A DNA stretch of 64,000 bases from Bacteroidetes bacterium MED-G17 (GTDB taxonomy: Bacteria; Bacteroidota; Bacteroidia; NS11-12g; UBA9320), in assembly GCA_002457675.1 (NCBI GenBank), contig NTKK01000006.1:75742-139741 (forward strand), read 5' to 3'. Made by a program: the position numbers and the translations under genes. Under the pieces are notes generated by a model. It saw only the letters and a program-made list of their open reading frames with translations. It was not told the DNA's origin and did no database searches. Position 1 is the stretch's first letter; the number at the start of each line of letters is the position of its first letter. This document shows positions 1 to 9,433 of this stretch, piece after piece.

Positions 1-1218
1 TTTTACAAATTGTTTGTTGCCCTCCATATGAGGGATAAATAGTCCTTTTCCACCATTTTTAAGGTAAATAGAAAGTTTATCCTCTTCCTTAAGAGATAAA
101 GTTTTTAATTCATTGGCAATTATTAATGCATATTTTTCTAGGTTTACTTTCAAGAGTTCTGAAGGAGCCTTGAATTGAATGTTATGACTGCTTTGAAAAA
201 CTTGTTGCAAATGCTTTTCAAAGCCACCTTCTCCAATACATAATATTTTGTCTTTTTGTGGAACAAAGAATTGGGCATAAAAAATGTCATCAAATAGGAT
301 TGGGAAGTCCTCTATTTGAGCCTTTATTTTGTGCCAACCGAAATCTTTTGTTTGTATTGGCAAGGTGATTATTTTTTCGTTTGAATCTGTAAATTCAAAT
401 ATTTGGGTAAATATCTTCTGATCATCCAAAAAGATTGTCATCGAGTTATTTATTGGAGTTTTTTTACCTCTTGAAGAAATTTTTATACTCAAATTGTTTT
501 CTACCCCAATTTCAAAAATGGGTTCTGAAAACCAAATACTATCTATTGATAAGTTCCTGATATTATTGCTTTCTAAAGTTGTAAAGAAATAATTTATGCT
601 CGTATCTAAACCAAGTTCTACGTCATAATAGAAAGCAAAATCACTCAAAAAGTAACAAGTTTTAACATCATTTGGTAAACCGGAAAAAAGCTGTTTCTGT
701 TTAGCAAATATTTCGTTTATACTTTTTGATTTTGCGCTTATGTTTAGGTCATTAATTTGATTGACTATTTCTTTCTTATTTGACCAATTCGATAAGCTAT
801 TAAAATCATGCGAAAGAATTAAATATTCAAAATGATTGGGCATAGATTTTACTATATCTAAAGCTTTATTTTTAGCTTCCTCAAAAAGACTGCCCGAACT
901 TCCTTCTAATTGCATACTTCTGCTGTTGTCAATAAAAAATAGAATCTTGGCACTTTCTTGCGAGGTATATTCTTTTGAAATTGGGAAAATCGGCTTAAGC
1001 ATGGCAAAACATATACTGCCAATTATGATAATTCTTAATATTAGGAGAAACAGATTAAAGAGTCTCCTATTTTTTTGTGTTTCTTTTTTAATGATGTGAA
1101 GCAGGGCCGTGTTTGAAAACAAAATATGCTTTCTTCTTCTCATAGCAATTAAATGAATCAAAAGCGGCACTAACACGAATGCAAATAGCCAAGCTGCTTT
1201 TGGTTGTAAGAATTGCAT
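1..1218 (-). CDS. BatA/VWA-domain membrane protein, C-terminus cut by window edge
   Basis: An open frame runs on the minus strand from an ATG at 1218 off the left edge; 406 residues are visible. The N-terminus is typical of the BatA (aerotolerance N-terminal) family: a membrane segment at about residues 8-25, an RRRK basic turn, and a second membrane segment at about 56-75. A von Willebrand A region follows, with a metal-site motif D98-N-S100-R-S102 (DxSxS). The visible C-terminal part resembles the GATase-like domain seen in Bacteroidota BatA paralogues (IGEGGFEKHL, then NGGKGLFIP). The family is membrane-anchored; its function is poorly known. A TATATTCG box lies 9 nt before the ATG. Confidence 0.85.
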   Translation of the reverse strand, partial: MQFLQPKAAWLFAFVLVPLLIHLIAMRRRKHILFSNTALLHIIKKETQKNRRLFNLFLLILRIIIIGSICFAMLKPIFPISKEYTSQESAKILFFIDNSRSMQLEGSSGSLFEEAKNKALDIVKSMPNHFEYLILSHDFNSLSNWSNKKEIVNQINDLNISAKSKSINEIFAKQKQLFSGLPNDVKTCYFLSDFAFYYDVELGLDTSINYFFTTLESNNIRNLSIDSIWFSEPIFEIGVENNLSIKISSRGKKTPINNSMTIFLDDQKIFTQIFEFTDSNEKIITLPIQTKDFGWHKIKAQIEDFPILFDDIFYAQFFVPQKDKILCIGEGGFEKHLQQVFQSSHNIQFKAPSELLKVNLEKYALIIANELKTLSLKEEDKLSIYLKNGGKGLFIPHMEGNKQFVK

Positions 1219-1226
1219 AGAACAAA

Positions 1227-1234
1227 CGAATATA
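1227..1234 (-). promoter_or_regulatory. Putative -7 box of the BatA-like gene
   Basis: Reads TATATTCG on the minus strand, one mismatch from the Bacteroidota TAnnTTTG box. Start of transcription is predicted about 5 nt downstream, leaving a leader of about 4 nt before the ATG at 1218. Confidence 0.45.
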
Positions 1235-1273
1235 AAAATGTTGTCAGCACCAAAGAGAAATCAACATATTTTT

Positions 1274-1281
1274 TATTTTTG
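1274..1281 (+). promoter_or_regulatory. Putative -7 box of the SRP RNA gene
   Basis: TATTTTTG matches TAnnTTTG exactly. It ends 5 nt before the first base of the terminal helix of the SRP RNA at 1286, which is where transcription should start. Confidence 0.6.
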
Positions 1282-1285
1282 CTCC

Positions 1286-1373
1286 GTCGGTACGACCAGC
1301 TCCCTTTGAACTCCCCCAGGTGTGAGAGCAAGCAAGGGTATTAGGTTGTAGCGGTGCGATACCGACACTTTTT
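1286..1373 (+). ncRNA. ffs: Small bacterial signal recognition particle RNA (4.5S-type)
   Basis: The segment has the conserved SRP domain IV core: CTCCCCCAGG (1311-1320), then the GAGAGCAAGCAAGGGTA block, the usual asymmetric loop plus tetraloop region. The ends close a helix: GTCGGTA (1286-1292) pairs with TACCGAC (1360-1366). A run of T residues follows (1369-1373) as a simple terminator. The RNA scaffolds Ffh for co-translational membrane targeting. It lies only about 20 nt upstream of the transaldolase ATG, so its promoter may also serve that gene. A covariance-model search would confirm the boundaries. Confidence 0.87.
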
Positions 1374-1393
1374 AGTAAAATCTCATAATCAAC

Positions 1394-2053
1394 ATGAAAT
1401 TCTTTATTGATACAGCCAATCTTTCAGAAATAAATGAAGCAAACGAATTAGGTATTTTGGATGGTGTTACAACCAATCCTTCACTTATGGCAAAGGAAGG
1501 TATTAGTGGAGAAGAAGAAGTTAATGAGCACTACATCAAAATTTGTAATCTTGTAAATGGAGATATAAGTGCTGAAGTTATCTCAACCAATTTCGAAGGT
1601 ATGATAATAGAGGGTCAAAAATTGGCCAAATTACATGAAAATATTGTTGTTAAGGTACCCATGATAAAAGATGGTGTTAAGGCCATAAAGTGGTTTAGCG
1701 ACAAAGGAATAAGAACCAATTGCACCTTGGTGTTTTCACCAGGACAAGCAATTCTTGCAGCAAAAGCAGGCGCAGATTACGTGTCACCATTTGTTGGAAG
1801 AATTGATGACATTACTTGGGATGGTATGGAGCTTATATCTCAAATCTCGGATATATATACCACACAAGGTTACCACACAGAGATTTTAGCAGCTTCGATT
1901 CGAACACCTAAACATATTGTAGAAAGTGCAGAATTGGGTGCAGATGTTATTACCGCACCATTAAAATCAATCCTTGGACTTCTTAACCACCCACTTACAG
2001 ATATTGGTTTGGCTAAATTTTTGGCTGACCATGAAAAAGTAAGTAAATCCTAA
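1394..2053 (+). CDS. tal: Transaldolase, small TalC/MipB-type
   Basis: A 219-residue single-barrel transaldolase of the pentose phosphate pathway, moving a dihydroxyacetone unit between sugar phosphates. Visible active-site features are D6 (FIDTANL), the TTNPS motif with N28, and the Schiff-base lysine K87 in VVKVPM. It has glutamate in the AEVIST segment and phenylalanine in SPFVGRIDD, where E. coli fructose-6-phosphate aldolase has glutamine and tyrosine, so transaldolase activity is favoured over free aldolase activity. It is a useful reference for the aberrant homologue at 57166. The ATG follows the SRP RNA closely. Confidence 0.9.
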   Translation: MKFFIDTANLSEINEANELGILDGVTTNPSLMAKEGISGEEEVNEHYIKICNLVNGDISAEVISTNFEGMIIEGQKLAKLHENIVVKVPMIKDGVKAIKWFSDKGIRTNCTLVFSPGQAILAAKAGADYVSPFVGRIDDITWDGMELISQISDIYTTQGYHTEILAASIRTPKHIVESAELGADVITAPLKSILGLLNHPLTDIGLAKFLADHEKVSKS

Positions 2054-2060
2054 TCTTTTT

Positions 2061-2786
2061 TTGGAAAAACAACTAGTCATCATACCAACGTATAACGAAA
2101 TTGACAACATTGATGACATGTTGTTGACCGTCATAGACCTGAAAACAAAATTTGATATTCTTGTTGTTGATGATAATTCACCAGATGGTACTGCTGAAGT
2201 CGTCAAAAAAAGAATGGTCAATAATCCAAATAGAATTTTTCTATTGGAGAGGCAAGGAAAACAGGGCTTAGGTACCGCGTATATTGCTGGATTTAAATGG
2301 GGCTTAGAAAAAAGTTATAATTACATGCTGGAGATGGATTGTGATTTTTCTCATAATCCCGCAGACTTACCTAGATTATTGGAAGCTTGTAAAAATGCCG
2401 ATGTTGTAGTAGGTTCAAGATATGTTAACAATCTTGTAAATGTGGTGAATTGGCCAATGGGAAGAGTTTTGTTAAGTTATTTTGCAAGTTATTATGTGAG
2501 ATTAATAACTGGAATGAAGATCATGGATACAACTGCTGGATTTGTATGTTATAAAGAAAAAGTTTTGAGGAAAATTAATCTTGATGCCATAAAATTCAAG
2601 GGGTATGCATTTCAGATTGAAATGAAATTTAAATCCAAACAAATGGGGTTTAAAATTGCAGAAATTCCTATTGTATTTACTGATAGGACTAAGGGGGAAT
2701 CAAAAATGAATAAAGGCATAATTAAGGAAGCCTTATTTGGTGTACTAGTGCTTAGATTACAGTATTTATTTAAAAGAAAAACGTAG
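2061..2786 (+). CDS. Polyprenol-phosphate mannosyltransferase-like GT2 glycosyltransferase
   Basis: A 241-residue family-2 glycosyltransferase resembling dolichol-phosphate mannose synthase without a membrane tail. The N-terminus has VIIPTYNE and the nucleotide-binding VVDDNSPDGT; EMDCDFSHNP carries the DxD-like metal site and TTAGFVCYK follows. It probably transfers a sugar from GDP- or UDP-sugar to undecaprenyl phosphate at the inner membrane face. The only suitable start is TTG at 2061, 7 nt after the tal stop; the conserved fold begins four residues later. It is probably co-transcribed with tal. Confidence 0.88.
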   Translation: MEKQLVIIPTYNEIDNIDDMLLTVIDLKTKFDILVVDDNSPDGTAEVVKKRMVNNPNRIFLLERQGKQGLGTAYIAGFKWGLEKSYNYMLEMDCDFSHNPADLPRLLEACKNADVVVGSRYVNNLVNVVNWPMGRVLLSYFASYYVRLITGMKIMDTTAGFVCYKEKVLRKINLDAIKFKGYAFQIEMKFKSKQMGFKIAEIPIVFTDRTKGESKMNKGIIKEALFGVLVLRLQYLFKRKT

Positions 2787-2818
2787 TAAATTTTCTACAC
2801 TTAATCAATTTAAACTTG

Positions 2819-2827
2819 TTATCCACA
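2819..2827 (+). promoter_or_regulatory. Single perfect DnaA-box-like site
   Basis: TTATCCACA matches the TTATNCACA DnaA box and sits in the 109-bp gap between the GT2 gene and the LpxH-like gene. No cluster of boxes is visible around it, so an origin is not supported; it may be a stray or regulatory DnaA site. Confidence 0.3.
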
Positions 2828-2895
2828 GCACTAAACAATAGTTTAACGAATATTTTATTTTCTGTTGATTTTAAGCTTTTTTCTTCGAAACATAA

Positions 2896-3753
2896 ATGTC
2901 GAAAGAAAAAAGAACTCTGGATATTGTAGTTTTAAGTGATTTACATTTAGGCACTTATGGCTGTCATGCAAAAGAAATTCTAAACTACCTACAATCTATA
3001 AATCCAAAAAAGTTAATTCTTAATGGCGATATTGTTGATATCTGGCAATTTAAAAAACGCTATTTTCCAAAAGAACATTTAATGGTAATCAATCATTTGT
3101 TAAAATTGGCAGAGCAAGGCACAGAAATAACATATGTAACTGGCAATCATGACGAATTAATTCGAAAGGTTTCCGGTCTAAAATTGGATAAAATTGAAAT
3201 AGTAAATAAAAAAGAGCTTGTGTTGACCAATCACAGGGCGTTGATTTTTCACGGGGACATTTTTGATGTTACTATGCAGTATAGCAAATGGCTTACAAAA
3301 ATTGGTGGAACTAGTTATGAGTGGCTTGTTCTACTAAATAGAATGGTCAACAAAATTTTGGTTTCCCTTAATAAAGACAGAATAAGCTTAAGTAAAAAAA
3401 TAAAAAGCTCGGTAAAGAAAGCGGTTTCCTACATTAACGATTTCGAAGAACTTTGCGCCAAAACTGCCCTTGAAAAAGGATTTGACACGGTTATATGCGG
3501 ACATATTCACGAACCGACAATTAGAGAACTTACAATAAATGATAAAAAAATTACGTACTTAAATTCAGGTGACTGGATAGAAAATCTCACATCTTTAGAA
3601 TACAGCGACAATAAATGGTCGATTTATAGTTATTTCAATCAATGGGCGATTACAGAAGAACAAAAAGTAGTTTCTAAAATAGCACATTCACATAAAAAGT
3701 TATTTGATGAATTGTTGGAGGAATTTCAAATAGGGCAAAAGGTAAAAGCCTAG
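2896..3753 (+). CDS. lpxH: UDP-2,3-diacylglucosamine diphosphatase-like metallophosphoesterase
   Basis: A 285-residue calcineurin-like phosphoesterase. The metal-binding series is complete: SDLHLG, NGDIVD, GNHDE, FHGDIFD and CGHIHEP. Proteins of this length are annotated as LpxH-type UDP-2,3-diacylglucosamine hydrolases in Bacteroidota and would make lipid X for lipid A at the inner membrane; the exact substrate is inferred. The glycosyltransferase-like gene downstream begins 1 nt after its stop, so the two form one unit. Confidence 0.82.
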   Translation: MSKEKRTLDIVVLSDLHLGTYGCHAKEILNYLQSINPKKLILNGDIVDIWQFKKRYFPKEHLMVINHLLKLAEQGTEITYVTGNHDELIRKVSGLKLDKIEIVNKKELVLTNHRALIFHGDIFDVTMQYSKWLTKIGGTSYEWLVLLNRMVNKILVSLNKDRISLSKKIKSSVKKAVSYINDFEELCAKTALEKGFDTVICGHIHEPTIRELTINDKKITYLNSGDWIENLTSLEYSDNKWSIYSYFNQWAITEEQKVVSKIAHSHKKLFDELLEEFQIGQKVKA

Positions 3754-3754
3754 A

Positions 3755-4798
3755 ATGAAGATATTGTATGCAATACAAGGCACAGGAAATGGACATTTAA
3801 CGCGTGCTATGGAACTTATTCCTGAAATCAAGGAAAAAGTAAGTCAATTGGATATTGCAATAAGTGGTTCAGAGTCAGAATTAAATTTGCCACATCCGGT
3901 CAAATACAAATTGAATGGGTTGCAGTATTTCTTTGGAAGACGTGGAGGGATAAATGTGATTAAGACTTTGAGAAACAACAACATTTTGAATTTTTTTAAG
4001 GAAATAAGTAATTTTCCAATTACAGATTATGATATGTTAATCAATGACTTTGAGCCTATAACGGCTTGGGCAGCCCAAATGAAAGGTGTTTATTCAGTAG
4101 GTATTAGTAACCAAATATCTGTTTTGGGCCAAGATGTGCCTAGGCCCAATCATATAGACTTGTTGGGAAAATTGGTTTTAAAATATTTTGCTCCAGTAAG
4201 TTATAAGTATGGAATTCATTATAAAAGTTATAATGATAAAATATTTAAGCCAATAATTAGAAAAGAGATAAGGCAGATGGAACCTGAAAATGAAGGATAT
4301 CAGCTTGTTTATTTACCTTCATGGGAAGATGAATTCCTCAAAAATGTACTTACTAAATTCCCATTTACGGATTGGCATATTTTTTCAAAACGCGCGAAAG
4401 AAATCTCTTTTTATAAGAATATTACATTTTATCCGGTAGATGTCAATATGTTTCTTAAAAAAATGGAAAAATGTGAAGGGATTATAACCAATTCAGGCTT
4501 TGGCACTACTTCAGAGGCACTTTATTTAAACAAAAAACTACTTGTTATTCCTATGAAGGGCCAACTAGAGCAGAAGTGTAATGCGTATTGTTTAAAACAA
4601 ATGGGCATTCCTGTAATTGGTGGATTTGGTGCAAAAAGTATGGAAAAAATTCAAGTTTGGCTTAACAGTTCACACTATATAAACCTTTACTACCCTCATA
4701 ACAATAAGTCAATTGTTAATAAAGTTTTTGAAGATTTTTTAGGTTACAAGCAAGCGGTAATGGGTTTAGAAAATAAAGAACTTTTATTTTCAGATTAA
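3755..4798 (+). CDS. Glycosyltransferase family protein, MurG-like GT-B fold
   Basis: A 347-residue protein with the start MKILYAIQGTGNGHLTRA, a GT28-like glycine-rich loop with a GHxTRA motif. The C-terminal half has TNSGFGTTSEAL and a PMKGQLEQKCNA segment, typical of the donor-binding half of GT-B enzymes. Acceptor and donor are unknown. It follows the LpxH-like phosphatase by 1 nt, hinting at an envelope glycolipid role (inference). It converges on atpC with an 18-nt gap. Confidence 0.75.
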   Translation: MKILYAIQGTGNGHLTRAMELIPEIKEKVSQLDIAISGSESELNLPHPVKYKLNGLQYFFGRRGGINVIKTLRNNNILNFFKEISNFPITDYDMLINDFEPITAWAAQMKGVYSVGISNQISVLGQDVPRPNHIDLLGKLVLKYFAPVSYKYGIHYKSYNDKIFKPIIRKEIRQMEPENEGYQLVYLPSWEDEFLKNVLTKFPFTDWHIFSKRAKEISFYKNITFYPVDVNMFLKKMEKCEGIITNSGFGTTSEALYLNKKLLVIPMKGQLEQKCNAYCLKQMGIPVIGGFGAKSMEKIQVWLNSSHYINLYYPHNNKSIVNKVFEDFLGYKQAVMGLENKELLFSD

Positions 4799-4815
4799 TA
4801 AGCAGTGTAAGAAAA

Positions 4816-5046
4816 TTAGGCAAGAACAATCATCTTGTTTTTGAGTATTTCCACAATACCACTTTTAATTTCAAAATTTGTCTTTTCTGTTCCCTGTTTG
4901 ACAACGATGTTGCCTTCATCTAGCGTGGAAATGATTGCCGCATGATTGTTTAAAGCTTCAAAGCTTCCTTTTGTGCCAGGTAGTTTCACAGAATCAACTT
5001 CTCCTTCAAAAAGTACCTTTTCTAATGTAATGATTTCTAGATGCAT
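4816..5046 (-). CDS. atpC: F1F0 ATP synthase epsilon subunit, short form
   Basis: 76 residues matching only the N-terminal beta-sandwich of the epsilon subunit (LEIITLEKVLFEGEVDSV, then GSFEALNNHAAIIS). The helical C-terminal domain that inhibits the enzyme in E. coli is absent. Short epsilon subunits are common in Bacteroidota. It starts 5 nt after the atpD stop and is surely co-transcribed with it; the other F1F0 genes are not here. Confidence 0.93.
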   Translation of the reverse strand: MHLEIITLEKVLFEGEVDSVKLPGTKGSFEALNNHAAIISTLDEGNIVVKQGTEKTNFEIKSGIVEILKNKMIVLA

Positions 5047-5051
5047 AACAG

Positions 5052-6578
<1,527 letters not shown>

Positions 6579-6646
6579 AGTACTTTTTTTATAGTGAAAA
6601 ACTTTGTGGAAATGTGTGGCAAAATTCTTTTTGTTTGAGTTGAAAA

Positions 6647-7366
6647 TTATACCTTCTCCAGTTGATTTAAATATAATTTAATTGTATTCGACATACCAAA
6701 GATGAGGGCGTCTGAAATAAGCGCATGTCCAATTGAAACTTCTAACAGTTGAGGTATTGTTTTGGCGAAATAAGATAGGTTTTCTAAGTCTAAGTCATGT
6801 CCTGCATTTATTCCCAAAGTATATTCATTTGCTTTTTTTGCTGTTTCTACATAGTCAAAAATGGCAATCTTTCTATCCTCTTGGTAATTTTTGGCATAGG
6901 CTTCTGTATAGAGTTCAATGCGATCTGTCTCAGTTTTTTTTGCATAATATACTTGCTCTAACTTTGGATCTAAAAAAATTGATACCCTGCATCCCAAAGA
7001 TTTAAAGTGTGATACCAAATCTTTTAGTTTTTGTTGATGTATTTTACAATCCCATCCTTGGTTTGAAGTCAATGCATTTGGCTCGTCAGGCACAAGGGTA
7101 ACTTGGGTAGGTCTAATTTCTTCAATAAAGTGGATGAATTTCTCATTTGGGTTTCCTTCAATATTCAATTCTGTTTGAACAACATCTTTAAGACTTCTTA
7201 CATCTTCATATCTAATATGTCTTTGGTCTGGTCGTGGATGAACAGTTATCCCTTGAGCACCAAAAGATTCAATTCTTTTTGCCCACTCAACAACATTTGG
7301 AACATTTCCGCCTCTTGCATTTCGCAGGGTCGCAATTTTATTAATGTTCACGCTGAGTGCGGTCAT
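6647..7366 (-). CDS. pdxJ: Pyridoxine 5'-phosphate synthase
   Basis: 239 residues with the PdxJ signatures [15 protein letters not shown] at the N-terminus, [19 protein letters not shown], and [12 protein letters not shown] near the C-terminus. It condenses 1-deoxyxylulose 5-phosphate with 3-amino-2-oxopropyl phosphate in the DXP-dependent vitamin B6 route. The organism appears to use mevalonate for isoprenoids, so DXP would be needed here only for cofactors (inference). The ATG overlaps the preceding isomerase stop as TAATG. Confidence 0.96.
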   Translation of the reverse strand: MTALSVNINKIATLRNARGGNVPNVVEWAKRIESFGAQGITVHPRPDQRHIRYEDVRSLKDVVQTELNIEGNPNEKFIHFIEEIRPTQVTLVPDEPNALTSNQGWDCKIHQQKLKDLVSHFKSLGCRVSIFLDPKLEQVYYAKKTETDRIELYTEAYAKNYQEDRKIAIFDYVETAKKANEYTLGINAGHDLDLENLSYFAKTIPQLLEVSIGHALISDALIFGMSNTIKLYLNQLEKV

Positions 7367-8352
7367 TAGTCATTTAGATTTGCTAAATATTCCTTTAACT
7401 GAGATATCATAGGTACTTCCATTAGCGCTGCGTCCAATTCATTTGCAAAAAAGACGCTCACCCAGTCAGTCCTGTAAATCATATCATAAATTGTCATCAA
7501 GGAATATTCTGGTATATACAATGGTAGCACGCTATTATTATCTAATTCTAAGTGTCCTTGTAAAAACTCAAATCTTGAAGCAACTCTTTCATTTTCAGAG
7601 GTGTAAATAAAAATAAAATTACTTGCAAGCTTATCTGTATAGGATTCCAACACATTGTGGTTGTGTTCTGGAATAGTTTGAACAAAAGCTTCCAGTTTAG
7701 AATTTTCGTTTATCTGTTGCGCAAATCTTATCGCAACAGGTTCCATTGCTCTATCACAAAGAATGACGAATTTTTGTTGAATGCTTGATTTAAAAAAATT
7801 AAAAATTGTTTTTGCCGAGTCTATTCTTCGATCTTGGTTTGTTTTAATTTCTTCGGCAATTTTTTGTATTTCATCTGAATAATCAATGCCAATAAGTTCT
7901 CCCAAAATCAGCGTTAAAAAGCTCAAACCATACCCAATAGTTTGTCTTGGTTGAAATCCTTTTACCAGAGAATAGAAAGTATAATTTTCTTTTTTGGCAA
8001 GGTCTTCCAATTTTCCGCCAGAGGCAAGTACAATAATTCGCGCTCCTTTTTCTTTGGCTTCAGAAAATAAATTGAGTGTTTCTTCTGTATTTCCCGAATA
8101 ACTCTGTAGGATAACCAATGTGTTTTCATTCACAAAATTTGGCAAATGATAGTCATTTACCACGTTGATCGGAATTTCAGAAAGTCTATAGAACCAGTTT
8201 TGCGCCAATTTTGCACCAATGCCTGAGCCTCCCAAGCCACCAATGACAATATTTTTGAAATCACCCTGTTTTAAGCCATGTGACTGATAATTGGACAATA
8301 CATACTCCAGTTGTTCATGGTATTGTTCTAATGATTTTTCGTGTGTTACCAA
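7366..8352 (-). CDS. Bifunctional phosphoglucose/phosphomannose isomerase, SIS domain
   Basis: About 328 residues. The N-terminal SIS fold has [15 protein letters not shown] and [11 protein letters not shown]; the C-terminal half has [11 protein letters not shown], typical of the PGI/PMI family that interconverts fructose-6-P with glucose-6-P and mannose-6-P. A longer frame begins with ATG at 8400, but the extra residues are atypical and contain a promoter-like TATCTTCG box, so TTG at 8352 (followed by [10 protein letters not shown]) is preferred. It is translationally coupled to pdxJ. Confidence 0.85.
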   Translation of the reverse strand: MVTHEKSLEQYHEQLEYVLSNYQSHGLKQGDFKNIVIGGLGGSGIGAKLAQNWFYRLSEIPINVVNDYHLPNFVNENTLVILQSYSGNTEETLNLFSEAKEKGARIIVLASGGKLEDLAKKENYTFYSLVKGFQPRQTIGYGLSFLTLILGELIGIDYSDEIQKIAEEIKTNQDRRIDSAKTIFNFFKSSIQQKFVILCDRAMEPVAIRFAQQINENSKLEAFVQTIPEHNHNVLESYTDKLASNFIFIYTSENERVASRFEFLQGHLELDNNSVLPLYIPEYSLMTIYDMIYRTDWVSVFFANELDAALMEVPMISQLKEYLANLND

Positions 8353-8371
8353 GGTTTTGATAATTTTGGAG

Positions 8372-8379
8372 CGAAGATA
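8372..8379 (-). promoter_or_regulatory. Putative -7 box of the isomerase-pdxJ operon
   Basis: TATCTTCG on the minus strand, one mismatch from TAnnTTTG. Predicted start of transcription is about 8367, 15 nt before the TTG at 8352 and downstream of the alternative ATG at 8400. Confidence 0.45.
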
Positions 8380-8407
8380 GAAAAGCTTAATATAGAACAA
8401 TTAAATT

Positions 8408-9433
8408 TTGTCCAGTAATAATCAACAAAGTGATCCAGAGTATATCCGTCACGATTTTTTGGTAGACGCAAATCAGTCTAAACTAAGGGTCGATAAATTT
8501 ATAGCGGATAGGATTGCAAAGATTTCTAGAAATAAGATACAAGATGCAATTAATGGGGGTTTGGTAAGGGTTAATGAAAAACTTGTGAAAGCCAATTTTA
8601 AGGTTAAACCTGGAGATAAGGTTCAGGTTTTAAGCTTTGAAGAACCTGAAGAGTTCCATGTAGAGCCGGAAAATATCCCAATAAATATTATTTATGAAGA
8701 TGAAGATGTAGTGATTGTCAATAAAGCTCCAAATATGGTTGTTCATCCTGGCGTTGGAAATTTTACAGGCACCTTACTCAATGCATTATACTTTTATTAT
8801 CGAAAAGAGATGGAAGTAGGGAAGGTGCAACCAGTTTTGGTTCACAGAATTGATAAAGATACGAGTGGACTTCTGGTAGTTGCCAAAAATGAAATCGCCG
8901 TAAATCATTTGGCTCAACAATTTAAAGAACATAGCATTCAACGAAAATATTGGGCCTTGGTTTGGGGCACCTTAGATAAGCATAGAGGAACAGTAGTAGG
9001 TAATATAGGAAGAAGTTTAAAAGATCGAAAAAAATTTACTGTCTTTACAGATCCTGAAATGGGCAAGCAAGCTATAACACACTACAAACTTCTCGAGGAT
9101 TTTCAATTTACCTCACTAATTGAGTGCCAATTGGAAACTGGTAGAACACATCAAATTAGAGTGCATATGAAACATATTGGTCATACACTTTTTAACGATG
9201 CATTTTACGGTGGAGACAAAATTTTGAAAGGTGTTGTATTTAGTAAATACCGACAATTTGTTGAAAATACATTTTCCATTTTGCCTCGTCAAGCCCTACA
9301 CGCCAAAAGTTTGGGCTTTGTGCACCCCTCCACCAAAGAAGCTATGTTTTTTGAATCTGACTTAGCTCCTGATTTTGTTGATGGACTAAATAAATGGAAG
9401 AATATGGTGCAAAACCAAAGCTTTAAAACTTAA
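8408..9433 (+). CDS. rluD: RluA/RluD-family 23S rRNA pseudouridine synthase
   Basis: 341 residues. An S4 RNA-binding domain spans roughly 24-80 (LRVDKFIADRI, VNEKLVKANFKVKPGD). The catalytic domain has VHPGVGNFTGTLLNAL and HRIDKDTSGL with catalytic aspartate D149, then LETGRTHQIRVH. It isomerises uridines in 23S rRNA; assignment to RluD rather than another RluA member is by overall resemblance. The start is TTG at 8408, the only one that keeps the conserved region before the S4 domain. It is divergent from the isomerase gene. Confidence 0.9.
   Translation: MSSNNQQSDPEYIRHDFLVDANQSKLRVDKFIADRIAKISRNKIQDAINGGLVRVNEKLVKANFKVKPGDKVQVLSFEEPEEFHVEPENIPINIIYEDEDVVIVNKAPNMVVHPGVGNFTGTLLNALYFYYRKEMEVGKVQPVLVHRIDKDTSGLLVVAKNEIAVNHLAQQFKEHSIQRKYWALVWGTLDKHRGTVVGNIGRSLKDRKKFTVFTDPEMGKQAITHYKLLEDFQFTSLIECQLETGRTHQIRVHMKHIGHTLFNDAFYGGDKILKGVVFSKYRQFVENTFSILPRQALHAKSLGFVHPSTKEAMFFESDLAPDFVDGLNKWKNMVQNQSFKT

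Noticed and set aside
836-1099. Plus-strand 87-residue frame
   Set aside because: It is antisense to the BatA/VWA gene, which has clear domains, and shows no recognisable family.
1394-2053. Fructose-6-phosphate aldolase as the function
   Set aside because: Glutamate and phenylalanine at the two discriminating positions fit transaldolase better.
2787-2895. Replication origin
   Set aside because: Only one DnaA box and no AT-rich unwinding pattern or box cluster was visible.
8353-8400. N-terminal extension of the phosphoglucose/phosphomannose isomerase from ATG 8400
   Set aside because: The extra residues are atypical and contain a promoter-like box; TTG at 8352 fits the family start.
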